Assembly (NCBI GenBank): GCA_963715055.1
Contig: CAVQRB010000006.1
Location: 1-64,000, forward strand
Source: CAVQRB01 sp963715055
Lineage (GTDB): Bacteria > Pseudomonadota > Alphaproteobacteria > Rhodobacterales > Rhodobacteraceae
DNA length: 64,000 bases
Reading direction: 5' to 3'
The notes below the pieces were generated by a model. It ran no database searches. It had not been told where the DNA came from and saw only the letters and a list, made by a program, of their open reading frames with translations. This document shows, one piece after another, positions 34,197-42,830 of the stretch. The number at the start of each line of letters is the position of its first letter. The stretch's first letter is position 1. A program made the translations under genes and the position numbers.

Positions 34197-34321
34197 GGTG
34201 TCGCAAAACTGATATGAAGGGGCGCGCGCAGTATCCTCTTTTCCGAGGGTTCAAGCAGAAGAGAAGCAAGGTGAAAACCGGAGTCGATTCCGGTGCTGTC
34301 CGAATTTGGGGTGGATTTTCC
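34197..34321 (+). promoter_or_regulatory. Structured leader of the sarcosine oxidase operon (candidate riboswitch)
   Basis: About 95–120 nt upstream of soxB carries GAGGGTTCAAGC near 34246–34257, GGTGAAAACC near 34270–34279 and a perfect hairpin ACCGGA-GTCGAT-TCCGGT followed by GCTGTCC. A weak promoter, TTGCGC-N17-ATATGA, precedes it. The GGTGAAAACC...GCTGTCC core is loosely like the end of cobalamin riboswitches, but the long 5' part is absent. The enzyme's use of tetrahydrofolate makes a folate-sensing element equally attractive. Structure is visible; ligand and function are inferred. Confidence 0.4.
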
Positions 34322-35566
34322 ATGAAACGCTATTCCGTCTTTGCCGTCGCCCGCGAGGCCGCCCGCTTCCATACGGGCTGGGAACGCGCCTGGCGCAATC
34401 CGGCACCCAAGGCGCGCTATGACGTGATCATCATCGGGGCAGGCGGGCACGGGCTCGCCACCGCCTATCACCTGGGCAAGCGCTTCGGGATCAAAAATGT
34501 GGCGATCATCGAGAAAGGCTGGCTTGGCGGCGGCAACACCGGTCGCAACACCACGATCATCCGCTCCAACTACCTGCAGGATCCCTCGGCGGCGCTCTAT
34601 GAAAAGTCCCGGTCGCTCTATGAGACCATGAGCCAGGACCTGAACTACAACGTGATGTTCAGCCCGCGCGGGTTGATCATGCTGGCGCAGACCCATCACG
34701 AGGTGCGCGGCTACCAGCGCACCGCCCATGCCAACGCGTTGCAGGGGGTGGCGACCGAGTTCATCTCGCCCTCACGCGTCAAGGAACTGGTGCCGATCAT
34801 CAATATCGACGGGCCGCGCTACCCGGTCCTGGGCGGTCTCTGGCAGCGGCGCGGCGGCACCGCGCGCCATGACGCGGTGGCCTGGGGCTATGCGCGGGCA
34901 TGCTCCGACATGGGCATGGACGTGATCCAGCAGTGCGAAGTCACCGCGATCCGCCGCGAAGGCGGCCGCGTGGTCGGTGTGGATACCACCAAGGGCGCCA
35001 TCGATTGCGACAAGCTCGGCATCGTGGTGGCGGGCAATTCCGGCCATGTGGCGGGGCTGGCGGGCTTCCGTTTGCCGATCGAATCCGTGGCGCTACAGGC
35101 GCTTGTCTCCGAGCCGATCAAGCCCTGCATGGACGTGGTGGTCATGGCCAACACGGTGCACGGCTACATGAGCCAGTCCGACAAGGGCGAGATGGTGATC
35201 GGCGGCGGCACCGACGGCTACAACAACTACACCCAGCGCGGCTCCTTTCACCACATCGAGGAGACCGTGCGCGCGCTGATCGAGACCTTCCCGATGGTCA
35301 GCCGCCTCAAGATGCTGCGGCAATGGGGCGGCATCGTGGATGTGACGGGCGACCGCTCACCGATCTTGTCGAAAACACCGGTGGAGAACGTGTTCATCAA
35401 CTGCGGCTGGGGCACAGGCGGCTTCAAGGCGACGCCGGGCTCGGGCTGGGCGTTCGCGGAATTGATGGCTAGGGGCCATTGCCCGCTGACGGATGCTTTC
35501 GGACTGGAGCGCTTCCGCGAAGGCCGGTTCATCGACGAAAGCGTGGCCGCCGGGGTGGCGCATTGA
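34322..35566 (+). CDS. soxB: Sarcosine oxidase subunit beta
   Basis: 414 residues from ATG 34322 (MKRYSVFAVAREAARFHTGWERAWRNP, the family start). The FAD-binding Rossmann motif YDVIIIGAGGHGLATAYHLGKRFG lies near residues 34–57, and covalent-flavin and substrate regions follow (GRNTTIIRSNY, GNSGHVAGLAGF, CGWGTGGFKATPGSG). In the heterotetrameric enzyme this subunit oxidises sarcosine; with alpha it passes formaldehyde to THF, giving methylene-THF, glycine and H2O2. First gene of the operon, but unusually separated from soxDAG by about 930 bp. Confidence 0.95.
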   Translation: MKRYSVFAVAREAARFHTGWERAWRNPAPKARYDVIIIGAGGHGLATAYHLGKRFGIKNVAIIEKGWLGGGNTGRNTTIIRSNYLQDPSAALYEKSRSLYETMSQDLNYNVMFSPRGLIMLAQTHHEVRGYQRTAHANALQGVATEFISPSRVKELVPIINIDGPRYPVLGGLWQRRGGTARHDAVAWGYARACSDMGMDVIQQCEVTAIRREGGRVVGVDTTKGAIDCDKLGIVVAGNSGHVAGLAGFRLPIESVALQALVSEPIKPCMDVVVMANTVHGYMSQSDKGEMVIGGGTDGYNNYTQRGSFHHIEETVRALIETFPMVSRLKMLRQWGGIVDVTGDRSPILSKTPVENVFINCGWGTGGFKATPGSGWAFAELMARGHCPLTDAFGLERFREGRFIDESVAAGVAH

Positions 35567-35568
35567 TG

Positions 35569-35727
35569 TCAGTCGAGCATTCCCCCATCACCCGGTCCCC
35601 CACCGATATCGGACTTGTTTTTTCCGTCATCGGGTCGCCGGGATGTGCCACGCCAGATCGCCACGCCGGCACCAAACACCAGCAGGGCGAGGGGCGCTAC
35701 TTTCAAGGCGAATTCAAATCCCGGCAC
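35569..35727 (-). CDS. Tiny single-pass membrane protein
   Basis: 52 residues from GTG 35727 (GGAG 9 nt upstream) to TGA 35569–35571. A membrane helix (FALKVAPLALLVFGAGVAIW, residues about 6–25) is followed by a polar, glycine/aspartate-rich tail. It starts 18 bp after the stop of the other small membrane protein (35746–35931) on the same strand, suggesting a two-gene unit convergent with soxB (2 bp between stops). No family recognised. Confidence 0.45.
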   Translation of the reverse strand: MPGFEFALKVAPLALLVFGAGVAIWRGTSRRPDDGKNKSDIGGGPGDGGMLD

Positions 35728-35745
35728 GGAAAGGCGCTCCGGTTA

Positions 35746-35931
35746 CTATTGAATGGTCTTCTTGCCCTCGCCCGCGGCGGAGCCGAAGGCGATCAGACTG
35801 CCGACATCAACCTCGCGCCCACCGCGCGCGGCCTTGCGCGCCGCGATCGCCCGGCGTTCGAGAATCAGAAGCACCAGCGCACCTGCGGCCATTGCACCGA
35901 AAACCAGCACGGCCATCATCTCTTTGCTCAT
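35746..35931 (-). CDS. Small single-pass membrane protein
   Basis: 61 residues: short N-terminus, membrane helix (MMAVLVFGAMAAGALVLLILE, residues about 5–25), basic stretch (RRAIAARKAARGGRE) and a short C-terminus. The reading frame keeps the high-G+C third-position bias of real genes. It is on the opposite strand to the sox operon, inside the soxB–soxD gap. Function unknown. Confidence 0.5.
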   Translation of the reverse strand: MSKEMMAVLVFGAMAAGALVLLILERRAIAARKAARGGREVDVGSLIAFGSAAGEGKKTIQ

Positions 35932-36215
35932 CGTCAGTCACACTCCCTGTCGTTTGAATCCAGTCTAGCGCGCAACACTCCGATTGGCGACGAAAACATG
36001 CGCGGAGCTTGCGATCTCGGCTTGGCGCAGCAGGGACGCGAAGCAACTGCCCTTCGATCCGACCTTCTGCCCCTTGCGCGTGTTTCGGCATCTTTTGGCC
36101 GCACAGCGCGTGCGGAAAACGCCCGATACCGCCGAAAAGGATCGGGGTTTTCCGCTCATGTTGCCTGTTGTGCCGTCCCTGTCAGATTGGCCTCCCGCAA
36201 CAAGGAGACTGAACC

Positions 36216-36404
36216 ATGGTTGACTACACAACACGAAGCAGCGGCGTCAGTGTCAAAGGCATCCTCTTCACGCTCGCGGTCATCGTCGGGATCGTCGCGG
36301 TGCTGGCAGTGCTCGGCACGAGTTCTGTCCCGACCGGGACCGGCGAGACTGTCCCGCCCGCAGCCGACGAGATCGCGCCAGCGGCTCCTGCTGTCATCGA
36401 ATAA
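36216..36404 (+). CDS. Small single-pass membrane protein
   Basis: 62 residues from ATG 36216, preceded by AAGGAG. The N-terminus is polar (MVDYTTRSSGVSVKG), followed by a membrane helix (ILFTLAVIVGIVAVLAVLG, residues about 16–34) and a proline/alanine/acid-rich extracytoplasmic tail. It is co-directional with soxD, 93 bp upstream of it, so it may be read with soxDAG. No family recognised. Confidence 0.55.
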   Translation: MVDYTTRSSGVSVKGILFTLAVIVGIVAVLAVLGTSSVPTGTGETVPPAADEIAPAAPAVIE

Positions 36405-36497
36405 GACCAGAACCAACCAAGCGACTGCCCGGGGCGGATGTCTTTCGACGTTCGCCCCTGTCACATTGCCTGCATTTGCGCCTGCCGGAGCCTGCCC

Positions 36498-36827
36498 ATG
36501 CTGATCCTGACCTGCCCCGTCTGCGGTGTGACCGCCGAAGAAACCGAGTTCCACGCCGGCGGCGAAGCGCATCTGAAACGCTTTGGTCCGGGCTCCGAAG
36601 ATCAGGATTTCGAGGACTACCTCTTCATGCGTGAAAACCCGCGGGGGGTGCACCTCGAGCGCTGGCGCCATGTCTACGGGTGCGGGAAGTGGTTCCACGC
36701 CGCCCGCTCGACCACTACGCTCGAAGTCTTCGGCACCTATCCGGCGCAGACCACCGAACCACCGGCAGAGATCCGCGAGACACTCAGCGACAAACACCCG
36801 GGCTGGACCTGGAGGCAGTTCAAATGA
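36498..36827 (+). CDS. soxD: Sarcosine oxidase subunit delta
   Basis: 109 residues from ATG 36498. The small zinc-binding subunit shows CPVCGV near the N-terminus and HVYGCGKWFHAAR further on, giving the expected Cys3His ligands. The remaining sequence (AEETEFHAGGEAHLKRFGP, DYLFMRENPRG) is standard for the family. It structurally bridges the alpha and beta subunits. soxA starts 78 bp downstream. The extension to 36438 is rejected because MLILTCPVCG is the conserved start. Confidence 0.93.
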   Translation: MLILTCPVCGVTAEETEFHAGGEAHLKRFGPGSEDQDFEDYLFMRENPRGVHLERWRHVYGCGKWFHAARSTTTLEVFGTYPAQTTEPPAEIRETLSDKHPGWTWRQFK

Positions 36828-36904
36828 AGAACGTCCCGTTTCTTTTGGCCCGAAATATCCCCGCCGGAGGCTTCGACACCTCCGCCTGCACGAAAGCCTG
36901 ATCC

Positions 36905-39900
36905 ATGAGCACACGTCTTGCCACGGGCGGTCGCCTGCTGAACAAGCAAAAGGCGCTGCAGTTTTCCTTCAACGGAAAGCGGTTGCGCGGCTACGAAGGC
37001 GACACGCTGGCCTCGGCGCTGCTGGCCAATGACCAGATGCTGGTTGGCCGGTCCTTCAAGTACCACCGCCCGCGCGGCATTGTGGCCTCGGGCGCCGAAG
37101 AACCCAATGGCCTGGTGCAAATGGGCGAGGGGGGGCGTTTCGAGCCGAACCAGCGCGTCACCACCACCGAGCTTTTCGACGGGTTGACCGCTCAGAGCCA
37201 GAACCACTGGCCAAGCCTCGAGTTCGACGTGGGCGCGATCAACACGCATCTTGCGCGATTCCTGCCCGCGGGTTTCTACTACAAGATGTTCATCTACCCA
37301 CGCCCTTTCTGGAAACATGTCTACGAGCCGATCATCCGCCAGTCGGCGGGTCTCGGCAAAGCGCCAAAGCAGCAGGACGAGGACAGCTACGAGCACTTCT
37401 ATTTCTTCTGCGACGTGCTGGTCGTGGGCGGCGGTGTCGCGGGGCTTCAGGCGGCGAAATCCGCAGCGCTGAGCGGCGCCAAGGTCCTGCTGATCGAACA
37501 GACCGCCCATTGGGGGGGGCGCGCGATGGTCGATGGCGGTACCGTCGATGGCCAGCCGGTCGAGAAGTTCGTGGAAACTCTTCTCGCTGACCTCGAGGCG
37601 ATGCCCAATGTCACGCTGCGCAACCGCACCATGGGTGCAGGTGTCTATGACCATGGCTATGTCCTGGGCTACGAACAACGGCGCGACCACGCGCCGGACA
37701 CGCCCGGGCCGCGTCACCGTCTGTGGCGCATCCGGGCAGGCCATATCGTCACGGCAACGGGCGCCATCGAACGCCCGCTGTCCTTTGCCGGCAACGACAT
37801 TCCCGGGGTGATGCTGGCCTCTGCGGTGCGCGACTATGTGATAAATTACGGTGTCTCCGCCGGGGATCGCACGGTCGTGGTCACCAACAACGACGACGCC
37901 TATCTGACCGCCGTCGCGCTCAAGCACGCGGGGCTCACCGTGCCGGTGATCCTCGATGCGCGAGTGCTGCCCGAGGACAGCCCGGCCATGGCGCAGGCCA
38001 AGGCGCTGGGCATCCGCATCCTGATGGGCCACGCGATCGCCAGCGTCAAAGGCGGCAAGCGGGTCACCGGCGTCGCCGTCTGTTCGCAAGCGGGCGAAGG
38101 CGCTGTTCTGGAAGAAATCGCCTGCGACGCGATCGCCATGTCGGGCGGCTGGTCGCCGGTGGTGCACCTTTGGTCCCATTGCGGCGGCAAGCTCACCTGG
38201 GATGCGGGCCAGGCCTGTTTCCGTCCCGATCCGGACAAGGCCCCGACCGGGGCCACCGGTGCGCCCTTCGTGACTGCCGCCGGTTCTGCCAACGGCCACA
38301 TGCGCCTGTCGGATGTCATGGGCGACGCGCATCAGGCGGGCGAGTTGGCGGCCTCCGGTGCGGGCTTTGACATCGAACACGCCGAATGCCCGGTGGGCGA
38401 CAGCCCCGAAGAAGCGCCAATGATGCCGGTCTGGCTGATGCCGCAGGGCGCCAGCATCCAGCTGCGCTCGAAGTCCTGGCTCGACTACCAGAACGACGTC
38501 AAGGTCTCGGACGTGCAGCTGGCGGCACAGGAAGGCTTCGAGAGCGTCGAGCACGCCAAACGCTACACCACGCTCGGCATGGCGACGGATCAGGGAAAAC
38601 TGAGCAACATCAACGGTCTCGCAACGCTTGCGGGGGCGCTCGACAGCACCATCCCGCAGGTCGGGACCACGACCTTCCGCCCGCCCTACACGCCGATTTC
38701 CATGGGGGCGATCGGGGGCGAGGCACGGGGCGCGGTGTTCCAGCCCCTGCGCCGCACACCGATGCACGACTGGCATGACGCGCATGGCGCGCATTGGGAG
38801 CCGGTGGGCCAATGGCGCAGGCCCTATGCCTTCGTGCGAACGGGCGAGAGCGTCAAGGAGGCGGTGACGCGCGAGGTGCGCAACGCGCGCACCAAACTTG
38901 GCTTGCTCGACGCTTCGACGCTGGGCAAGATCATCGTCAAGGGGCCGGACGCAGGGCGTTTCCTTGACATGCTTTACACCAACATGATGAGCACACTGAA
39001 ACCGGGCAAATGCCGCTACGGGCTCATGTGTTCGGAAAACGGCTTCCTGATCGACGACGGTGTGGTGGCGCGGATCGACGAGCAGACTTTCCTGTGCCAC
39101 ACCACAACGGGCGGCGCCGAGCGCATCCACCAGCACATGGAAGAATGGCTGCAGACCGAATGGTGGGACTGGAAGGTTTATGTCGCCAATGTGACCGAGC
39201 AATATGCGCAGGTCGCCGTCGTCGGGCCCAATGCGCGCAAGGCGCTGGAAAAACTCGGTGGCATGGATGTCAGCAAGGAAGCGCTGGGGTTCATGGACTG
39301 GGCCGATGGCACGCTTGGCGGCTTCAGGGTCCGGGTCTACCGCATCTCCTTCTCGGGCGAGCTCAGCTATGAGATCGCTGTCGATGCGGGGCAGGGGCAG
39401 GCCTTCTGGGACGCGCTGATGGTCGTGGGTCATGATCTGGGGGTGATGCCCTACGGCACCGAGGCGCTGCATGTGCTGCGCGCCGAGAAGGGCTTCATCA
39501 TGATCGGCGACGAAACCGACGGCACCATCATCCCGCAGGATCTGGGCCTCGGCTGGGCGATCTCGAAGAAGAAAGAGGACTACCTCGGCAAGCGCGGGCA
39601 GGAGCGCAGCCATATGACCGATCCAAACCGCTGGAAGCTGGTGGGGCTCGAGACACTGAGCGGGTCGGTGCTCCCAGATGGTGCCTACGCGGTGGGCGAG
39701 GGGAACAATGCCAATGGCCAGCGCAATGTGATCGGGCGCGTGACCTCGACCTATTACTCGCCGACGCTGGACCGGGGCATCGCCATGGGTTTGGTGCTCA
39801 ACGGCCCCGACCGGATGGGTGAGGTGATCGAGTTCCCTGGCACGCAGGGGGCGACATTCAAGGCGCGGATCGTGGACCCGGTATTCTACGACAAGGACGG

Positions 39901-39919
39901 GGAGAAGCAGAATGTCTGA
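36905..39919 (+). CDS. soxA: Sarcosine oxidase subunit alpha
   Basis: 1004 residues, full family length. Domain order: an N-terminal 2Fe–2S-ferredoxin-like fold (FNGKRLRGYEGDTLASALLAN...GRSFKYHRPRGI), an NAD/FAD-type Rossmann domain (DVLVVGGGVAGLQAAKSAALSGAKVLLIEQ, about residues 165–194), and a C-terminal GcvT/aminomethyltransferase-like domain (about 600–1000) that binds tetrahydrofolate and captures the released formaldehyde. It overlaps soxG by 8 bp, showing tight coupling. Confidence 0.96.
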   Translation: MSTRLATGGRLLNKQKALQFSFNGKRLRGYEGDTLASALLANDQMLVGRSFKYHRPRGIVASGAEEPNGLVQMGEGGRFEPNQRVTTTELFDGLTAQSQNHWPSLEFDVGAINTHLARFLPAGFYYKMFIYPRPFWKHVYEPIIRQSAGLGKAPKQQDEDSYEHFYFFCDVLVVGGGVAGLQAAKSAALSGAKVLLIEQTAHWGGRAMVDGGTVDGQPVEKFVETLLADLEAMPNVTLRNRTMGAGVYDHGYVLGYEQRRDHAPDTPGPRHRLWRIRAGHIVTATGAIERPLSFAGNDIPGVMLASAVRDYVINYGVSAGDRTVVVTNNDDAYLTAVALKHAGLTVPVILDARVLPEDSPAMAQAKALGIRILMGHAIASVKGGKRVTGVAVCSQAGEGAVLEEIACDAIAMSGGWSPVVHLWSHCGGKLTWDAGQACFRPDPDKAPTGATGAPFVTAAGSANGHMRLSDVMGDAHQAGELAASGAGFDIEHAECPVGDSPEEAPMMPVWLMPQGASIQLRSKSWLDYQNDVKVSDVQLAAQEGFESVEHAKRYTTLGMATDQGKLSNINGLATLAGALDSTIPQVGTTTFRPPYTPISMGAIGGEARGAVFQPLRRTPMHDWHDAHGAHWEPVGQWRRPYAFVRTGESVKEAVTREVRNARTKLGLLDASTLGKIIVKGPDAGRFLDMLYTNMMSTLKPGKCRYGLMCSENGFLIDDGVVARIDEQTFLCHTTTGGAERIHQHMEEWLQTEWWDWKVYVANVTEQYAQVAVVGPNARKALEKLGGMDVSKEALGFMDWADGTLGGFRVRVYRISFSGELSYEIAVDAGQGQAFWDALMVVGHDLGVMPYGTEALHVLRAEKGFIMIGDETDGTIIPQDLGLGWAISKKKEDYLGKRGQERSHMTDPNRWKLVGLETLSGSVLPDGAYAVGEGNNANGQRNVIGRVTSTYYSPTLDRGIAMGLVLNGPDRMGEVIEFPGTQGATFKARIVDPVFYDKDGEKQNV

Positions 39920-40478
39920 GGCCGTGACAGCGCTTGGAGGTGTCGGTTTCGAGGGTGGTATCGCCGTGATAGCCGAAGTCCCGTTGCAAGGCATGATCAC
40001 CCTGCGCGGGGATCTGGTCTCCAAGGAGGTCAAAAAGGCCGCGAAGGTCTTCGGTGTCGATCTGCCGGAGGTGCGGGCGATCACCACCAAGGGCGAGCGC
40101 AGCCTTGCCTGGATGAGCCCGGACGAACTGCTGTTGCTGTGTCCCTACGATCAGGTCGCCGAGGTGATCAAGACCCTCGGCGATGCGCTTGGCGATGCGC
40201 ATGCGCTTGTGGTCAATGTCTCGGACGCACGGGCCTCGTTTCGTGTCACCGGGCCGCTTGCGCGGGAGGTGATGGGCAAGCTCTGCCCGGTGGATATGGC
40301 ACCTGCCGCCTTCACGCCGGGCATGTTCCGCCGCACCCGGATGGCGCAGGTGGCCGCCGCCTTGTGGATGCCCGAGGCGGAGACGGTGCAGGTCATCTGT
40401 TTCCGCTCACAGGCGCGCTATGTCTTCGATCTGCTCTGCGTCGCGGCGCAGCCGGGCTCGGAAGTCGGCATCTACTGA
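39912..40478 (+). CDS. soxG: Sarcosine oxidase subunit gamma
   Basis: 188 residues, last gene of the sox operon. GcvT-like small subunit: MITLRGDLVSKEVKKAAKVFGVDLPEV, RSLAWMSPDELLLLCPYD, VVNVSDARASFRVTGPLAREVMGKLCPVD and FRRTRMAQVAAALWM are characteristic. It completes the heterotetramer and covers the folate site. No T-tract terminator is visible before the next gene. Confidence 0.93.
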   Translation: MSEAVTALGGVGFEGGIAVIAEVPLQGMITLRGDLVSKEVKKAAKVFGVDLPEVRAITTKGERSLAWMSPDELLLLCPYDQVAEVIKTLGDALGDAHALVVNVSDARASFRVTGPLAREVMGKLCPVDMAPAAFTPGMFRRTRMAQVAAALWMPEAETVQVICFRSQARYVFDLLCVAAQPGSEVGIY

Positions 40479-40546
40479 GCCGCGCCGTTGACGCAACCGC
40501 CTCGCGGTGCAATGCTCCCCCGGCAGTCCGGACCCGCGCGAAGGGG

Positions 40547-40562
40547 TTAACGGACGCTTAAC
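40547..40562 (+). promoter_or_regulatory. CtrA-type binding site
   Basis: TTAA (40547–40550), seven bases, then TTAAC (40558–40562) exactly match the CtrA full consensus TTAA-N7-TTAAC. The site lies 44 bp upstream of the exported-protein gene at 40606, where it could control its promoter. In Rhodobacteraceae CtrA governs motility, gene-transfer-agent and dispersal genes rather than being essential. Confidence 0.6.
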
Positions 40563-40605
40563 GTGGCACCGATAAGCTGCACGGCAAAGAGCGGGGAATG
40601 GCAGG

Positions 40606-41034
40606 ATGATCAAGCGTGTGTTCTGGGCGGTATCATGCGCCTTCATCGGCCTTGGCGGGCCGCTCTGGGCGGCGAGCGGGGTCGGGGTGCTCTACGACTG
40701 CGACATCACCGACAAGAAAGATCGCCAGTTCTGGATCTCCGACAAGATCGCCATCGTGATCACCGACGCCGGTGACGTGGTGGTGTCGGATCAGGTCATC
40801 CTCTATTTCAAGGGCTTGCCGGTCGAGGCGCGGGTGACGCGCAACACCGACCGCAAGATGGACATCCGCTGGACCCTGCGCGATCTGGTCAATGACGCGA
40901 ACCAGCGGACCGCGGCTTTCGAGTATTCGGCGACGCTGACCAAGGCGACGAACCGCATCGCGGTCTATGGCAAGCCTGACGGCTACGCCGACCGCTTCAG
41001 CGGCAAGGGCCAGTGCACAACGCGCAAGGGCTAG
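40606..41034 (+). CDS. Exported protein of unknown function
   Basis: 142 residues with a signal peptide (MIKRVFWAVSCAFIGLGGPLWAASG, cleavage around residue 23). The mature part has two cysteines (CDITDKKD near the start and GQCTTRKG at the end) that could form a disulfide, and is predicted mostly beta (WISDKIAIVITDAGDVVVSDQVILYF). A match to the CtrA full site lies 44 bp upstream. I recognise no family. Confidence 0.7.
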   Translation: MIKRVFWAVSCAFIGLGGPLWAASGVGVLYDCDITDKKDRQFWISDKIAIVITDAGDVVVSDQVILYFKGLPVEARVTRNTDRKMDIRWTLRDLVNDANQRTAAFEYSATLTKATNRIAVYGKPDGYADRFSGKGQCTTRKG

Positions 41035-41169
41035 GCACGGTTCCCCGTTTACGGTGCCGGTGCGGGATTATCCGCGCCGGGCGGTGGATTTCCCTGCTGG
41101 CCCTTGACCTGACCCATGCGCGGCCGCATGTAGCAGGGCAGACGGAACACCAACACAGTGGGGGCCCAA

Positions 41170-41769
41170 ATGGCTTTTGAACTACCCGATCTTCCTTATG
41201 CTCACGATGCGCTTGCTTCCAAGGGCATGTCGAAGGAGACGCTGGAATACCACCACGACCTGCACCACAACGCCTATGTGACCAATGGCAACAAGGCGAT
41301 CGAAGGCACGGAATGGGCCGGCAAGTCGCTGGAAGAGATCATCACCGGCACCTATGATCCTAAGGCCGTGGCGCAGAACGGCATCTTCAACAACATCAGC
41401 CAGCTCTGGAACCACAATCAGTTCTGGGAAATGATGGGTCCGGGCGACAGCAAGATCCCGGGCGCACTGGAAAAGGCACTGACCGAAAGCTTCGGCTCGG
41501 TGGACAAGTTCAAGGAAGCCTTTTCGGCAGCCGGTGCGGGACAGTTCGGTTCCGGCTGGTGCTGGCTCGTCAAGGACAAGGACGGCAGCCTCAAGGTCAC
41601 CAAGACCGAAAACGGCGTGAACCCGCTCTGCTTCGGCCAGACGGCACTCCTGGGCTGCGACGTCTGGGAGCATTCCTACTACATCGATTTTCGCAACAAG
41701 AGGCCTGCCTACCTCACCAACTTCCTCGATAACCTGGTGAACTGGGAAAACGTCGCCTCGCGCATGTGA
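41170..41769 (+). CDS. sodB: Iron-type superoxide dismutase
   Basis: 199 residues from ATG 41170 (MAFELPDLPYAHDAL). The metal ligands are the His in the LEYHHDLHHNAYV region, the His in NHNQFW, and the Asp and His in CDVWEHSYYIDF. The GAGQFGSGWCWLV stretch with the active-site Gln environment is of the Fe type. It detoxifies superoxide in the cytosol. The GTG at 41158 is a less likely start. A strong terminator follows at 41795. Confidence 0.94.
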   Translation: MAFELPDLPYAHDALASKGMSKETLEYHHDLHHNAYVTNGNKAIEGTEWAGKSLEEIITGTYDPKAVAQNGIFNNISQLWNHNQFWEMMGPGDSKIPGALEKALTESFGSVDKFKEAFSAAGAGQFGSGWCWLVKDKDGSLKVTKTENGVNPLCFGQTALLGCDVWEHSYYIDFRNKRPAYLTNFLDNLVNWENVASRM

Positions 41770-41794
41770 CGCGGATCGACCACGGCCAGGATCG

Positions 41795-41822
41795 CGCCCG
41801 GAGACTTGTCTCCGGGCGTTTT
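41795..41822 (+). terminator. Rho-independent terminator of sodB
   Basis: A 10-bp perfect stem CGCCCGGAGA (41795–41804)/TCTCCGGGCG (41809–41818) with loop CTTG, followed by TTTT. Confidence 0.9.
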
Positions 41823-41949
41823 CTGTTTTCACGATGAGCATTTTACGCGAATGGGGAGGCCTGAAAACGACAAAGGGGTCGCAAGAGGTCGTTGATCGCC
41901 CGCGGGGGAACGTGCTGGGGTGGCGGGGATGCAAGAAAAGGACGACAGG

Positions 41950-42603
41950 ATGATCGATCAGTTCGGGAGAGAGACGGCACTGCTGCTCATCGACGTGCAG
42001 AAGGGCGTGCATGAGTTCGAGCATTGGGGCGGGCCGAGCGGACGGATGAACAACCCAGCGTGTCAGGATCGGCTGAAGGCACTGTTGCAGGCGTTCCGGA
42101 CCGCGGGGCGGCGCGTCGCCTTTACCCGCCATAACAGCCAGGAACCCGACAGCCCGCTCAAGCTTGCCTTGCCGACCGGCGAGCAGTTGCCGGGGCTGGA
42201 GATTGCGGCCGGCGATATCGTGGTGGAAAAGGACGTCAATTCCGCCTTCATCGGCACCAACCTTGAAATCAAGCTGCGGCGAGCCGGTATCCATCGCCTT
42301 GTGGTCGCCGGGTATTTCACGAATTTCTGCGTGGAGACGTCGGTGCGCATGGCCGGGAACATGGGGTTCGACGTCTATCTCGCCCACGACGCCTGTGCCA
42401 CCTGCAACCGGATCGACCTCAAGGGCGTGGATCATGATCCCGACCTGGTTCATGACCTGTCGGTTGCCGCCATGCACGGCGAATTCTGCACGGCGCTGCG
42501 CACGGAGGCGCTGATCGGCCTGCTTGCGGCCCCGGCGGCCGGACTGCACCGCGCCCAGGGCAACGAGCCGGGCAGCCCGAAGCCCGAGAAGCGCATCGCC
42601 TGA
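41950..42603 (+). CDS. Isochorismatase-family cysteine hydrolase
   Basis: 217 residues from ATG 41950 (AAAAGGA upstream); ATG 41929 is an alternative. The fold's catalytic triad is visible: Asp in ALLLIDVQKGVHEFE, Lys in IVVEKDVNSAF and Cys in VAGYFTNFCVETSVRMA. Members hydrolyse amides such as nicotinamide or ureidoacrylate, or isochorismate. The substrate cannot be assigned. It stands alone. Confidence 0.87.
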   Translation: MIDQFGRETALLLIDVQKGVHEFEHWGGPSGRMNNPACQDRLKALLQAFRTAGRRVAFTRHNSQEPDSPLKLALPTGEQLPGLEIAAGDIVVEKDVNSAFIGTNLEIKLRRAGIHRLVVAGYFTNFCVETSVRMAGNMGFDVYLAHDACATCNRIDLKGVDHDPDLVHDLSVAAMHGEFCTALRTEALIGLLAAPAAGLHRAQGNEPGSPKPEKRIA

Positions 42604-42830
42604 CCGAAACGCTGCCGGCTTCCGGCCACCATGGGCGACCGGAGTTCTGCGTGGGGCAGATGGGCGAGGATCGCGGCGCGGCGCCGTTGGTCCTTGCGGA
42701 GGCTCTTGCACAAGCAGGGCGGTAGGGTTGATCTGGCCAGCGCATGAAAGACACTCTACACTGCGGGGCGTATCAGTTTACTGCCTGGCTGCGAGAGGTC
42801 CGCGATGCGTGAGCGTGTGGAAGAATTGCC

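Noticed and set aside
36737..40090. 1117-codon reverse open frame over soxA
   Set aside because: Antisense shadow of soxA with His/Arg-rich composition.
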